From: Nocardiopsis eucommiae
GTDB taxonomy: Bacteria; Actinomycetota; Actinomycetes; Streptosporangiales; Streptosporangiaceae
Direction: 5' to 3'
Assembly: GCA_018388625.1 (NCBI GenBank)
Contig: CP074402.1
Span: 5,704,001 to 5,768,000, forward strand
Length of the DNA stretch: 64,000 nt
In this document: positions 19,748 through 29,900 of the stretch, piece by piece
Position numbering within the stretch: the first letter of the stretch is position 1
Layout of the letters: every line of letters begins with the position of its first letter
The notes under the pieces: generated by a model
What the model saw: the letters and a program-made list of their open reading frames with translations, nothing else
Databases searched by the model: none
What the model was told of the DNA's origin: nothing
Position numbers and translations under genes: made by a program

Positions 19748-20048
19748 CGGGCTCCTCCAGGGCGGCGGCGAGCCGGTCGCACAGCTCGTCGAGCAGCACG
19801 TCCAGTTCCCGGTCGGCCATCGCCCCGCACATGACGTCGTCCAGGCTGGCGCGCAGGGCGGTCAGCTCCGGACTGTCCGGGTAGCCGAACCCGGACCGCA
19901 GGGCGAGGACACGGCGGGCGGCGTCGAGGCAGCGGAGCGGGCCGTACGCCTCCGGTTCCTCCAGAAGCCCTCTGCCGCTGCTCAGCAGGTACGCCGCGAG
20001 CAGCGCCAGCTCCTCTCCGACGCGGTCGTCATTCGCCCCAGTACTCAT
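19731..20048 (-). CDS. Cyclic dipeptide oxidase, small subunit (AlbB-like)
   Basis: 105 residues, intact. LLAAYLLSSGRGLLEEPEAYGPLRCLDAARRVL is strongly reminiscent of AlbB. In the albonoursin system AlbA and AlbB co-assemble into long filaments that dehydrogenate the alpha-beta bonds of cyclic dipeptides using FMN held between the subunits. ATG 20048 lies 17 bp inside the end of the CDO A gene, and its stop overlaps the probable CDPS start; the gene order CDO A, CDO B, CDPS makes one tightly overlapped operon. Confidence 0.88.
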   Translation of the reverse strand: MSTGANDDRVGEELALLAAYLLSSGRGLLEEPEAYGPLRCLDAARRVLALRSGFGYPDSPELTALRASLDDVMCGAMADRELDVLLDELCDRLAAALEEPGAVSA

Positions 20049-20585
20049 GGCTGATCACCTCGTTCCGATCGCGCCTCGGCGCGGTCTCGAGGGTTCGGTC
20101 CGGGTGCCCGATCGACACCAGGAGCAGTGGCAGGAGATGTTCGGGAAGTCCGAGGAACCTGCTGACGGGGCCCTTCCGGAAGCTGGCGGAGGGACAGCCC
20201 CCAGACCGAGGGCGTGCGCCGCGAGCAGCAGGTTCTGCACGGCCATCGAGACGCAGAGCATGCCCTCGTCCCAGGCGCCGCCGCCCACCGACCGGGAGCG
20301 GTCGAAGCAGGCCGCCACGACCAGGGGCGGGCGCTCGATGATGCCGGGAGAGAAGGCGTGCACCAGTTTCAGGGTGCGCGGACGGCGAACGGTGACGAAG
20401 GCCCACGCCTGCTTATTGGACGCGGAGGGGGCCGCGACCATGGCGTCCAGGAGGGGTTCCAGGAGGTCGTCGTCCACGGGTCTGTCGGTGAAGGAGCGGA
20501 CGGCCCTTCTCGTGGTCAGGACGTGGAGCGCCTGGGAGGCCCGGCCATCGGAGGGGAGCCCCGGTTCTTCGGCCGCCACAGCCAT
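20029..20585 (-). CDS. Cyclic dipeptide oxidase, flavin subunit (AlbA-like nitroreductase)
   Basis: About 185 residues, nitroreductase fold binding FMN. Seen: HVLTTRRAVRSFTDRPV, the FMN-phosphate loop APSASNKQAWAF, AVQNLLLAAHALGLGA and a C-terminal RDRNEVISHEYWG, which closely follows AlbA. With the B subunit it oxidises the diketopiperazine side chains to dehydro forms. One base is missing near 20185, between GLGA and PSASFRKGPVSRF. ATG 20585 is the first gene of the leftward operon. Its upstream region is shared with the divergent methyltransferase. Confidence 0.9.
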
Positions 20586-20709
20586 ACCAACTCTCTGTAG
20601 TGGGTAAAATCCACGGAGTAATATAGCGTGCCGACTGGCCTTGCGGAGGCCGTTGGATCACCCGGCCGACCAGCGGCCGAGGGCAGTCGTCGAAAGGTCC
20701 CAGACACCT
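20586..20709. promoter_or_regulatory. Divergent promoter region of diketopiperazine cluster
   Basis: 124 bp between the CDO/CDPS operon and the second methyltransferase. It holds an unusually A/T-rich patch (20603-20626, including TAAAATCC and AATATAG) in a very GC-rich setting, a likely -10 region for one or both directions. No operator palindrome is obvious and no regulator gene is adjacent. Confidence 0.45.
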
Positions 20710-21758
20710 GTGTCCACTCCTTCCCTCTCTCCGGCGCACGATGGCCCGAAGCCGCTGAGCGGCTCCGCCGTCCGACTCTTCGAGCTGATCACGTACAGCT
20801 GGGTGGCGGCCGCGGTCAGCGCCGCCGCCGAGCTCGGCGTCGCCGACGCGATGTCCGCCGCCCCGACGCCGGTCGACGAGATCGCGAAACTGGTCGAGGC
20901 CGACCCCGACGCCCTCCACCGGCTGCTGCGCGCCTGCGCCGACCTGTACCTCGTCGAGGAGCTCCCGGGGCGCACCTACGCGCTCACCGAACTCGGCCAC
21001 GCCCTGCGCTCGGACTCCCCGACTCCATGCGCGGCTACGCCCGCTGGCTGGGCAGCCCGGCCGAGCGCTCCACGATGGCCCACCTGGCCGAGGCGGTGCG
21101 CACGGGCGGCCCGGTGTTCGAGACCGTCCACGGAACCCCGGTGTGGGACTACATGCGGGGCAACCCGGCCTCCGCCTCGGTGTTCGACCAGGGGATGACC
21201 GACATCTCGTCGCAGCTCACGCGCTCACTGGTGCACGGGTACGACTTCGGTGACACCGAGTGCCTCGTGGACGTCGGCGGCGGAAGGGGGCGGCTCCTGT
21301 CCCTGGTCCTGGCGGCCCACCCGCACCTGCGCGGCGTGCTCTACGACCGGCCCGAGGTGGTCTCCCGCGTCGATCCCGCACTCACGCGGGAGGGCGTCGC
21401 GGAACGCTGCCGTGTCGAGTCCGGGAGCTTCCTCGACTCCGTGCCGGAGGGTGGTGACGCCTACCTGCTCGCCAGCGTGGTCCACAACTGGAACGACGAC
21501 GACACCGTCCGGGTCCTCACCCACTGCCGCGAGGCCATGGCGCCGGGCGGGCGGGTCCTGCTCGCGGAGGTGCTGGTGCCGGACGGCCCCGCGCCCGAGC
21601 GGACCGCGAAGTTCATGGACCTGAGCATGCTGGTCCACTGTGACGGAAAGCAGCGGACCCGGGCCGAGTTCGCGGCGGTGGCCGAGCGCTCCGGCCTCCG
21701 GTTGGAGCGGGTCGTGCCGGGGGCCGTGGCCAGTGTCGTGGAACTGGTGCGCGCCTAG
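20710..21758 (+). CDS. O-methyltransferase of diketopiperazine cluster
   Basis: About 350 residues. It has an N-terminal dimerisation/winged-helix domain (LFELITYSWVAAAVSAAAEL) and a SAM fold with motif I LVDVGGGRGRLLSLVL. Unlike the paralogue at 17919 it keeps the catalytic histidine (VVHNWNDDDTVRVL), so O-methylation, for example of a tyrosyl hydroxyl on the diketopiperazine, is the natural guess. The frame breaks near 21022 (one base missing; SDSP continues as DSMRGYARWLG). GTG 20710 is preceded by a weak AAAGG site. It is divergent from the CDO A gene. Confidence 0.85.
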
Positions 21759-21786
21759 GGCACGCGCGGTTCCGCCGCCTCGGGGC

Positions 21787-21831
21787 GGGGGCGTCCGGTA
21801 ACACGTCCCGGTCCGCGCGGACGCCGCCCCC
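21787..21831. terminator. Hairpin between convergent genes
   Basis: An imperfect 11-bp inverted repeat with a 20-nt loop, 29 bp after the methyltransferase stop and before the convergent AAA+ gene stop. It could serve both directions. Confidence 0.45.
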
Positions 21832-21870
21832 GGTCCGGTCGTGCACCGGCCGGGAGGGCGGCGTGCCATG

Positions 21871-24800
21871 TCAGGGCACGTCGGCGGGGGTGAGCAGGGT
21901 CAGGTCGTCGCGGGTGGGATCGGGGAGGGCGATGGTGCGCCCCGCCTGACGGGTGATCATCCGCTCCAGGACCTGGCGCGCGTAGCGGGCGTTGCCGAAG
22001 GACTCCGTGCGCGGCACCCCGGCGAAGTGCGTTCCGAGCGCGGCGGCGGTCTCCTCCGGGACGGTGAACCCGCCGTCGGAGGCCATGCGCTCCACGATGG
22101 CGACCAGTTCGGCGTCGGAGTAGTCCGCGAACTGCACGTGGTGGGAGAAGCGCGAGGCCAGACCCGGGTTGGAGTCGAGGAAGCGCTGCATCTCCGCGTT
22201 GTACCCGGCGACGATCACGACCACCTCGTCGCGGTGGTCCTCCATCAGCTTGACCAGGGTGTCCACGGCCTCCTGACCGAAGTCGCCGTTGGCCGCCCCG
22301 GACGGGGTGAGGGTGTACGCCTCGTCGATGAACAGCACCCCGCCGCGCGCCTTCTCGAAGGTCTCCAGGGTGAGCTGGGCGGTGTGGCCGATGTAGCGCC
22401 CGACCAGGTCCTGCCGGGCCGCCTCCACGGTGTGGCCGGTGGGCAGCACGCCCAGGGCCCGCAGCAGCTGGCCGTACAGCCGGGCGACGGTGGTCTTACC
22501 GGTACCGGGCGGACCCGCGAAGACCAGGTGATGGCTGAGGGTGGGCGCGGGCATCCCGATCGCGCGCCGCCGCTCGGCGGCGACCAGCACGTTGACCAGG
22601 TCGTTGACGGTGGACTTGACCTCGGACAGACCGGTCAGCGCGTCGAGCTGGGCGCGCAGTCCAGCGACGTCGTCCCCGCCGGGCCCGGCCGTCTGCCCGG
22701 CGGCGGCCCCCAGGTCGTCGGCGGTGAGCACGGTGAGTTCGGAGGGGTCGGCGGGCGGGTCCTCCCCGAGTCTGTGCGCCTGGCGGTCCACCATCTCCTC
22801 GAAAACCTTGCGGGCCTCACGTCCGTTGCCGAACGCCGGACCCTTGGGCAGCGCCTCGAAGTGCTGGAGCAGCAGCGGGCGCAGGTCCGGGGCGAGGGTG
22901 TACTGGTGGACGGCGCCGAGGCGCTCCACGATGCTCACCAGTTCCTCGGCCTGGTAGTTGGGGAAGGTGACGGTCCGCGCGAAGCGCGAGGCCAGGCCCG
23001 GGTTCGAGGAGAGGAAGCCCTCCATCTCCGCCGCGTACCCGGCGACGATCACGACCACCTCGTCGCGGTGGTCCTCCATCAGCTTGACGAGGGTGTCGAT
23101 GGCCTCCTGGCCGAAACCGCCGTTGTCCTCGGACGAGAGCGTGTAGGCCTCGTCCACGAACAGGACACCGCCCCGCGCCTTCTCGAACACCTCGGTGGTC
23201 TTGATGGCGGTGGCGCCGACGTACTGGCCGACCAGGTCCGCGCGGGCGGCCTCGACGACGTGCCCGTAGCGCAGGACGTCGAGGTCGGCCAGGACCCGGC
23301 CGTAGAGCCGGGCCACGGTCGTCTTGCCGGTGCCCGGAGGGCCCGCGAAGACCAGGTGCCGGGCGACCGGAGGCGACGGCAGGCCCATCTCGGCCCGGTG
23401 CCGGGCCATCTTGTTCCGGTTGATGAGCGTCGTGACCTCGTCCTTGACGCTCTCCAGGCCGATGAGCGCCTGGAGCTCGGCCAGCGGCCCCCGCTCCTCG
23501 TCGTCCTCCTCGTCGTCCTCGGTGGACGTTCCCGGGTTGGAGTCGACGGGGACGGCGTCGGGCCCGTAGCTGTCCTCGGCGCTGTTGTCCTCGCTGATCA
23601 GGGAGGTGGCCTGGACCTGGTCTCCGGCGACGGTCTGGCGGAGTCCCGCCCGGGCGTTGCCGCGCACGGTGCAGCCCTCGAGGACGACGTCCTTCCCGCT
23701 GCCGACGAGCACGCCGTCGCCGCCGTTGCCGACCAGTTCGCAGGTGCGCAGGACCGCGCGGGCGCCCGCGGCCACCAGGACACCGTTGCGAGTGTTCTCG
23801 TGCGAGCGCACGCGCAGCGCGATGATCTCGCCCTCGGAGTGCACGGCCACGCCGTCGCCGCCGCACTCGGAGGCCTCGCTGTCGCGGAGGTCGAGCACGG
23901 CACCGCCGGTGGCGGCGAGCCCGTTCTCCCGGGCGCCGATGACCCGCACGCCGCTCAGTGAGGCCCGGGCTCCGGCGGCCGCGTACACGCCCGTCCGCCG
24001 GGCGCGGGTGACCTCGAAGTCCTCGACGCGACCGCCGCCGCCCTCCCAGCGCACACCGTGGCTCCGGGCTCCGGTGACGGTGCCGTTGCGGAGGAAGGGA
24101 GCCGCCCCGGAGAGGATCTCGACGCCGGGCCCGCGGTGCGGCCCACGGTGACGCGGTCGAACTCGGCGGTGGAGTCCTCCGTGACGTGGATTCCGGCGGC
24201 CTCCGTGCCGTGCACGGTCAGCCCGCTGAACGCGGTGGAGGAGCGGCCCGTGACACTGACCCCCTCCGCACCGGCGTCCCGGATCTCGCAGTCGCGGAGG
24301 TGGCCCTTGGCCTTGTCCTCGGCCAGGACGCCCACACCGCCGCTGCCGGTGACGCGGACCCGCTCCACGCGGGGGTCGGTCCCGGCGCGCAGGACCAGGC
24401 CCCGGCCGGTCGGCTGCTCGACGACGAGGTCGCTGATGGTCACGGGGGATCGGGTGGAGATCACGACGCCGTCGTCGGCGCCGCCCCGCACCCGGAGGTC
24501 GCTGAGGCCGGTGGCGGCGTGCTCGTCGATCACCACGGCGGCCTTGGTGGTGCCCGAGACGGTGCAGTCGCTGATGTGACCGGCGCCGCTGCCCGCGGCG
24601 TACACGCCGTTGGCTCCGGCGTCGCGGATCGTGCACCGGCGCACCTCGGGGGCGCCCTTGTCGTTGATGACGACACCGCTGGTGCCGACGTCCTCGATGA
24701 CGCAGTCCTCGATGACGCTGGTCTGGGCGGAGGTGACGACGATGCCCGCACCGGCGGAACAGCGCACGGTGCAGCCACGGAGCGCCAGGGCCCCCTCGCC

Positions 24801-25157
24801 CCGGGCGAGCACCGCCGCCCAGGCGGCCCCCTCGACCTCGCAGTCGGCCAGTTCGACCTGCCCGGCGGCGGCGTCCACCACCGGGGCCTCGGAGTCCCGA
24901 CCACGCAGGACGAGGCCGGTGAGCTTGACCGCCTCGGCCACGGAGGTGACCGCCGTGCCGGTGGAGCAGAGGATCTCGACGGTTCCGGGGCCCTCGGCGG
25001 CCATCAGGGTGACCACGCGCGAGAGCACGAGTTGTTCGTCGTAGCGGCCGGGGGCCAGTGACAGTACGGCGCCGTCACCAGCGCCGGCGAGGGCTTCGCC
25101 GATGGTGCGGAACTCGGCTCCGCCGGAGGGGTCGACCGCGCGCACGTGACGGTTCAT
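21871..25157 (-). CDS. Beta-helix protein fused to tandem CbbX/EccA-type AAA+ ATPases
   Basis: About 1,095 residues. Residues 1 to about 530 are a long right-handed parallel beta-helix: about twenty 22-24-residue coils of the type V.DCxVEGxxxAAVLARG, ending near EGCTVRGNARAG. After an acidic linker (STEDDEEDDEE) come two AAA+ modules about 290 residues apart, each with Walker A GPPGTGKTT, Walker B GVLFVDEAYTL or GVLFIDEAYTL, and the NPGLASRF sensor region of the CbbX/EccA family. EccA of mycobacterial ESX systems has one such module after TPR repeats; this is probably its functional counterpart, acting on secreted substrates in the cytoplasm. The frame breaks once near 24135 (one base). ATG 25157 follows AAAGGAAG. 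It closes the T7SS gene row, after tandem hairpins. Confidence 0.85.
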
Positions 25158-25179
25158 CGCCTGTCGTCTTCCTTTCTGT

Positions 25180-25206
25180 GCCCGCGGGCCGGTGAGGCCC
25201 GCGGGC
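25180..25206 (-). terminator. Hairpin, second of tandem pair
   Basis: Perfect 11-bp inverted repeat (GCCCGCGGGCC and its complement) with 5-nt loop, between the membrane-anchored protein and the AAA+ gene. It lies just upstream of the AAA+ ribosome site, so it could attenuate as well as terminate. Confidence 0.65.
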
Positions 25207-25216
25207 TTGTCCTACT

Positions 25217-25241
25217 CCGCCGGTAAGGGGGTTACCGGCGG
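25217..25241 (-). terminator. Hairpin, first of tandem pair
   Basis: Perfect 10-bp inverted repeat (CCGCCGGTAA / TTACCGGCGG) with a 5-nt loop, 11 bp after the stop of the membrane-anchored protein gene. With the next hairpin it forms a tandem terminator. Confidence 0.65.
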
Positions 25242-25252
25242 CTACTCTCCCG

Positions 25253-26895
25253 TCAGCGGCACTCGGTCTCGACCACCGACAGGGGGAGCTGCGGGGCCTC
25301 TCCGCCTTCGGCGATGGGACCCCTGTTGCGGGCGCGCAGGGTGAACGAGTCCCCGACGTCCTGGAGCTCGGTCAGGGCCCAGTAGCGGCCGTCGTCGGGC
25401 TGGGTGACCTCGAAACCGCCGCGGAAGGAACCCCCGGCGTTCTCGCCGTCGAACAGCTCGTAGTGGGTCGGGACGCCGTTGGCCCACAGCGGGTCGGGGC
25501 CGTTCTGCACGAGGATCTTGACCGTGCAGGTCGAACCGGCGCCGCCGGGCCAGAACGTCCACTCCGCGGAGGTGTCACCGCCGTCGGGGTCGCCGCTCAC
25601 GGCCATGACATCGTAGCCGTCGTCGCATCCGGCACCGTCGTAGCCCGCGGGCCCCGAGCGCCAGACGCCCTCGCCGTGGATCTGGTAGCGGGCGCCCTCC
25701 GAGTCGCAGCCGGGACCGGCCACCGCACGGAAGGGCTCGGGCTCCGGCTCGGGCTCCGGCTCGGGCTCCGGCTCGGGCTCCGGGTCGACCTGGGGCTCCT
25801 GCTCCCGGTGGGTCTGGGGCACCGCCTCCTCGTCGGACCGGGGCTCGGAAGCGGACGCGGACTGCTGTTCCTTGACGTCGCTGAGCGGCTCGGACCTCTG
25901 GGCGCTGAGCGACTCGGACACCGCGCCGTCGGGGGCGTCGCCCTCGGAGCCGTCAGCGTCCTCGTCCGCCTTGGTGTCGGCCTTGGTGTCGTCCTCGGTG
26001 TCCTCCTCGGATCCCTTGCCCTTGCCGGACGCGGGCTCCTCGGACTCCTCGGTGTCGTCGTCCTTGCCGTTGCGCTCGGTCAGGAGGGTTTCGAGCAGCG
26101 ACCCCTTCTCGACGGTCACGCCCTGGGGCTCGCCGGCACCGCCGGTGCCGTCGCCGCCCGTGCCGTCACCGCCGCGCTCGCCGCCGTCCTCGTCGTCGTC
26201 CTCCGTGGCTCCGGCGACCGGAGCTCCGGCGGGACCGCCGGACGAGGGGTCCACGGGCCGCTCGGGCAGGCCTCCACCCGCCGGGCCTCCGCCCCCGCGG
26301 TCGCGGGGTCGGGGGCGGCCCCGGGGTCGGCCCCGGTGTCCGCGCCGGGCAGGACCGGTGCGTTCGGCTGTACCTCGGGGACGTACCCCTGGACGCCCGT
26401 CCCCGAAGCGGAGGCGGACGCGGCGGCACTGGACGGGTCAGCGAAGCTGCCCGAGGCGAGGTCGGTCTGGAGCGGTGTCCCGGTCTGGTGCTCCTTGGCC
26501 GCGGAGAGGCCGAACGGAGCCGCCACGAGCATCAGACCGGCGATGGCCGCGACCGCGAGGGTCGGACGCCCCGGACGATAGCGTTCCTCGGCCTTCTCGG
26601 TGCCCTCGGTGGTCCGGGAGGCGCCACCGCGCAGCGCCAGTGCGGCGAGCAGGGCGTTGCGTCCGCGCTCGGTGCCGTCGGCCTTGGCCTCGGTCGCGGC
26701 GGCGGTGTCCGTCGAGGAGGCCGCGGCCGGAGCGGGGACGGGGGCGAGGGCGGGGTTGGGGACGGTCTGGCCTGGGCCTCGCTCGGACGGGGCCCCGATG
26801 GCGTCCCTGGCCGTGGCCGAGGGCACCTCCCCCGTCGAGCTCAGCACGGGCCCCGTGCGGTGGGGACCGCGCGGTGCCTCGGTGTTGTCGGTCAT
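25253..26895 (-). CDS. Membrane-anchored acidic protein with C-terminal Cys domain, T7SS-associated
   Basis: About 548 residues. Residues 1-130 are cytoplasmic and Ala/Thr-rich; one transmembrane helix follows (PTLAVAAIAGLMLVAAPFGL, about residues 130-150). A long outside stretch is rich in Asp, Glu, Ser and Pro, with a Pro-Glu repeat near residue 400. The last 145 residues form a compact domain with several cysteines and Trp (GPGCDSEGARYQ, GAGCDDGYDVMAVSG, GSTCTVKILVQNG), perhaps an Ig-like or lectin fold. The frame breaks near 26265 (one base). It follows the giant gene by 91 bp and precedes the AAA+ gene. The architecture suggests a stalk holding a binding domain away from the membrane; not recognised further. 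Confidence 0.7.
25734..25784 (-). repeat. 12-bp tandem repeat coding Pro-Glu
   Basis: About four copies of GGCTCCGGCTCG within the preceding gene, giving an alternating Pro-Glu stalk on the minus strand. The unit is a multiple of three, so copy changes keep the frame. Confidence 0.8.
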
Positions 26896-26945
26896 CCTTC
26901 GTTCTTCCTTTCGGAAACCGGAGGTCCTCCGGCGTATCGGGGGCG

Positions 26946-26960
26946 GCCGCGAAAAGCGGC
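26946..26960 (-). terminator. Short hairpin after giant gene
   Basis: 5-bp stem GCCGC/GCGGC with loop GAAAA (TTTTC on the transcribed strand), 26 bp after the giant gene stop. A 7-bp quasi-palindrome also lies at 26918-26932. A weak terminator or processing site. Confidence 0.4.
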
Positions 26961-26986
26961 GCTGGTGGGGGTGGTCTGTGGGCCCG

Positions 26987-29900
26987 TCAGGAGGTCGGGT
27001 TGAGGGCGTTCATGAAGTTCGCCTGCATCAACGGGTTGACTCCTGTGGTGTTGGGCTGGGGGGTGGTGCCGGAGGGGTGGGGTGGAAGGCCTCCCTCAGG
27101 GCCTGGAAGTAGGAGTCCAGGGCCGAACGGTGGGTGCGCAGGGCGTCGTGCAGCGCGTCGCGGCGCTCCACCAGATCACTCAGCGCCCTCACCGTGTCCT
27201 CTGACAGACCTTGGGGGTACCAGCGGTGTTCCAGAGGTCGCGCAGCCCGTTCAGGGCCTCGCCGTGCCGCTCGGCGGTCTGCTCCACCGTACGGTTCCAG
27301 CCGCGGTCCTCGGCCCCGGAACCGAGGTAGTCACGGATCGCCTGGACGCTGTCCGCGGTCTCCGCCGACCATGATCTCGGGTTCAGCTCGGGCCCGAGGG
27401 CCAGCAGGTCGGTGGCCTGACGGGCGTGCCCCCGATCCGCCTCGGACCGGTGCAGACCGAGTTCGTTGTCGAGCGCGGTGCCGAGCGCCTTCTCGGAGTC
27501 GGCGGCGGCGCCCTGACGCACCGCGACAGTGTCCCATGCCGCGACGGATTCGGCACTCACGCCGGGTGCGATCTGACGAATCTGGTCCAGGCTCAGCCAG
27601 ACGTCGACCGTCGAGGTCGTGCTCTCCGCCCTCGGCGGGGTGCCGGACTTGGTGTCCTGGGCGACGACCAGGACGTCGACGGGGAAGCGCACCAGGTAGC
27701 CGTTCCCCTTGACCGCGGCGTCGGCGTGGGTCTGCACGGCCGAGGTCGACTGCTTCCCGCCGCCCGCGGCCGAGCTCTTGGCACCGGCGTTGCTCGCGCC
27801 ACCGCCGACGAGGGCGGCGCTCTCGTCGAAGCCGGAGGCCGACTGGTCCACGCCCTTGATGCCGGACATGTCCAAACCGCTGGTGAGCGCGGTCGAGCCC
27901 GCGTGGGCGACGGAGTCCTCGTCCCGGTGTGTGTTCTGGTTCTCGCCGCCCGTCGAGAGGTCCTTCACCGAGCCTATGATGCTGGCGCCACCGGGATCGA
28001 CCTGGGTGAACAGCTTGGTCTCCAGGCCCGGTACGGCGAAGGGCCCCTGTTTGTCCAGCCCGACGAGGGTCGCGCCGTCGCCCGTGGACGAGGAGCCGAA
28101 CAGCGTGGTCAGCACCTGCTGGTCCACGGCGGCTCCGAGCATGGGCCCGCGCGGGCCGGGGCGCCCCTGACTGAGGTGGTCCACGGCGTTGGTGACGTTC
28201 CGGTCTCCGGTGGCGGGCTCCCAGTCCAGGGCGCGCGCCTGGGCGATCACCGCGGCGTCGGCGATGGGGCCGCGCCCGACCGCCTCGACCGGCGGCAGGC
28301 TGACCTGCGGGCGGCCGAGTCCACCGAACCAGGCGTCGGAGATGGTCCGCACGTCGACGGTCCCGGGCTCGGTCCCGGGCGCGGGCGCGGGGGCGGGACC
28401 GGCTGCGAGGTCACCGGAGGCGGGGCGGCCGCCGGCGGCTGGCCGGGGGCGTGGGCTGGAAGGTTCCCGCAGGGTAGACCTCCGTACGGCTTCCCACGTC
28501 GGCGTGTGAGGAGAACACCTTCCCGTCCTCCACGGACACGGTGAAGTCGAACCTCGTCGGCGTGTTCCCGGTGGCTCCTGGTGCCTTGACCGTCCGGGAC
28601 CTCGACTCCGTCTCGGTGTCCGAGGTCAGGTGCGTCTTGGTGGTCCCGCTCTCCAGGCCGGTCCCCGTGTTCGGGGCGAAGGACTGGTAACGGTCCTTCG
28701 GGAAGGTCGGGTCCCCGCTGCTGTCGGTCCCGATGGACTGGGTCGGGTTGACCCCTCCGTCCAGCGTGGCGGTCACTCCGTGCTTCTTCTGCTTGCCCTC
28801 GGAGTCGTTGTGTTCGGTGGACTGCGAGACCGAACGCTCCGAGGACATCCCCGACTCGACCGGACCGAAGACGGGGCCGCCGTCGGGGCCCAGCTTGAGC
28901 AGGATCCACCCGCCCTTGCTGGGACGCTGCTCCCCCATGAACTCGTTGCGGAACCTGACCTCCAGGGCCAGGCCCCCGGTCTGGTACCTGAGGTTGAGGC
29001 CCCGGGTGTTGTTCGGTGACAGGGCCGCCCGGATGTCCCGTTGGCTCTGGTCGGTCAGTTCGAGCCTGTTGTCCCGGACCGCCCTGTTGATGCTGTCCAG
29101 AGCGGCGGCGGAGTCGATGTTGTTGAGGGCGTGACCGGACCCCTCCCGACCGGGGACGACCCTGATGTCGTCCGGGACCGACCGGGACCGCTCCAGCGCG
29201 GAGTCCAGACCGGCGGTCCCCGGCAGGGCCCCCTTCTGGGCGAGGTCGAGGACACGGAAACGGGAGTCGGTCTGCCCGTTCGCGGTGTGATGGGCGGGGT
29301 GACCTCCTCCTGAACCTGACCGTCCTGCTCGGGGTTCCGGTCGTTCCCCTCCTGGTTCTGGGTGTGGTCCTGGGTCTGGGGCTGGGTCTGGGTCTGGGTC
29401 TGGGTCTGGGTCTGGGGGCGGGTTGCGATCACCCAATCCCTCCGCGGCCGACCCCCGCCTCAGGACGTTGCCGTTCCCGTCGACGGTCTTGCTGAACGGC
29501 AGGGAGACCCCGAGGTTCCAACGGGTGCGGATGGTCGTGTCCACGTCGAAGCGGTCGAAGGTCGTGACGTCCACGGTGCTTCCGGGGAGGGAGACCTTGT
29601 TCTCCTCACCGAAGGAGGTCGAGTCGCCCTGGGTCTCCGTCTGCTTGGTGGCGAACGGGGTGAAGCCCACGGCGCCCCGTAGCCGGTTGTACCTGGAGTC
29701 GGCCTGGTTGAGGGCCGCCTCCCCTTGAGCCCGACCGTCACGTTGTGGGAGGAACTCTCGCTCGTACCGACGACCCGGTCGGACTCGGCCTTGAAGGTGA
29801 GGTCGACCCCGCCGTCGCGCTGCACCCCCGAGATGTGCAACGACTCCCGTTCGGCGTGCACGTTGAGGGACAGGTCGGCGCGTCTGCGCCAACCGTCCTC

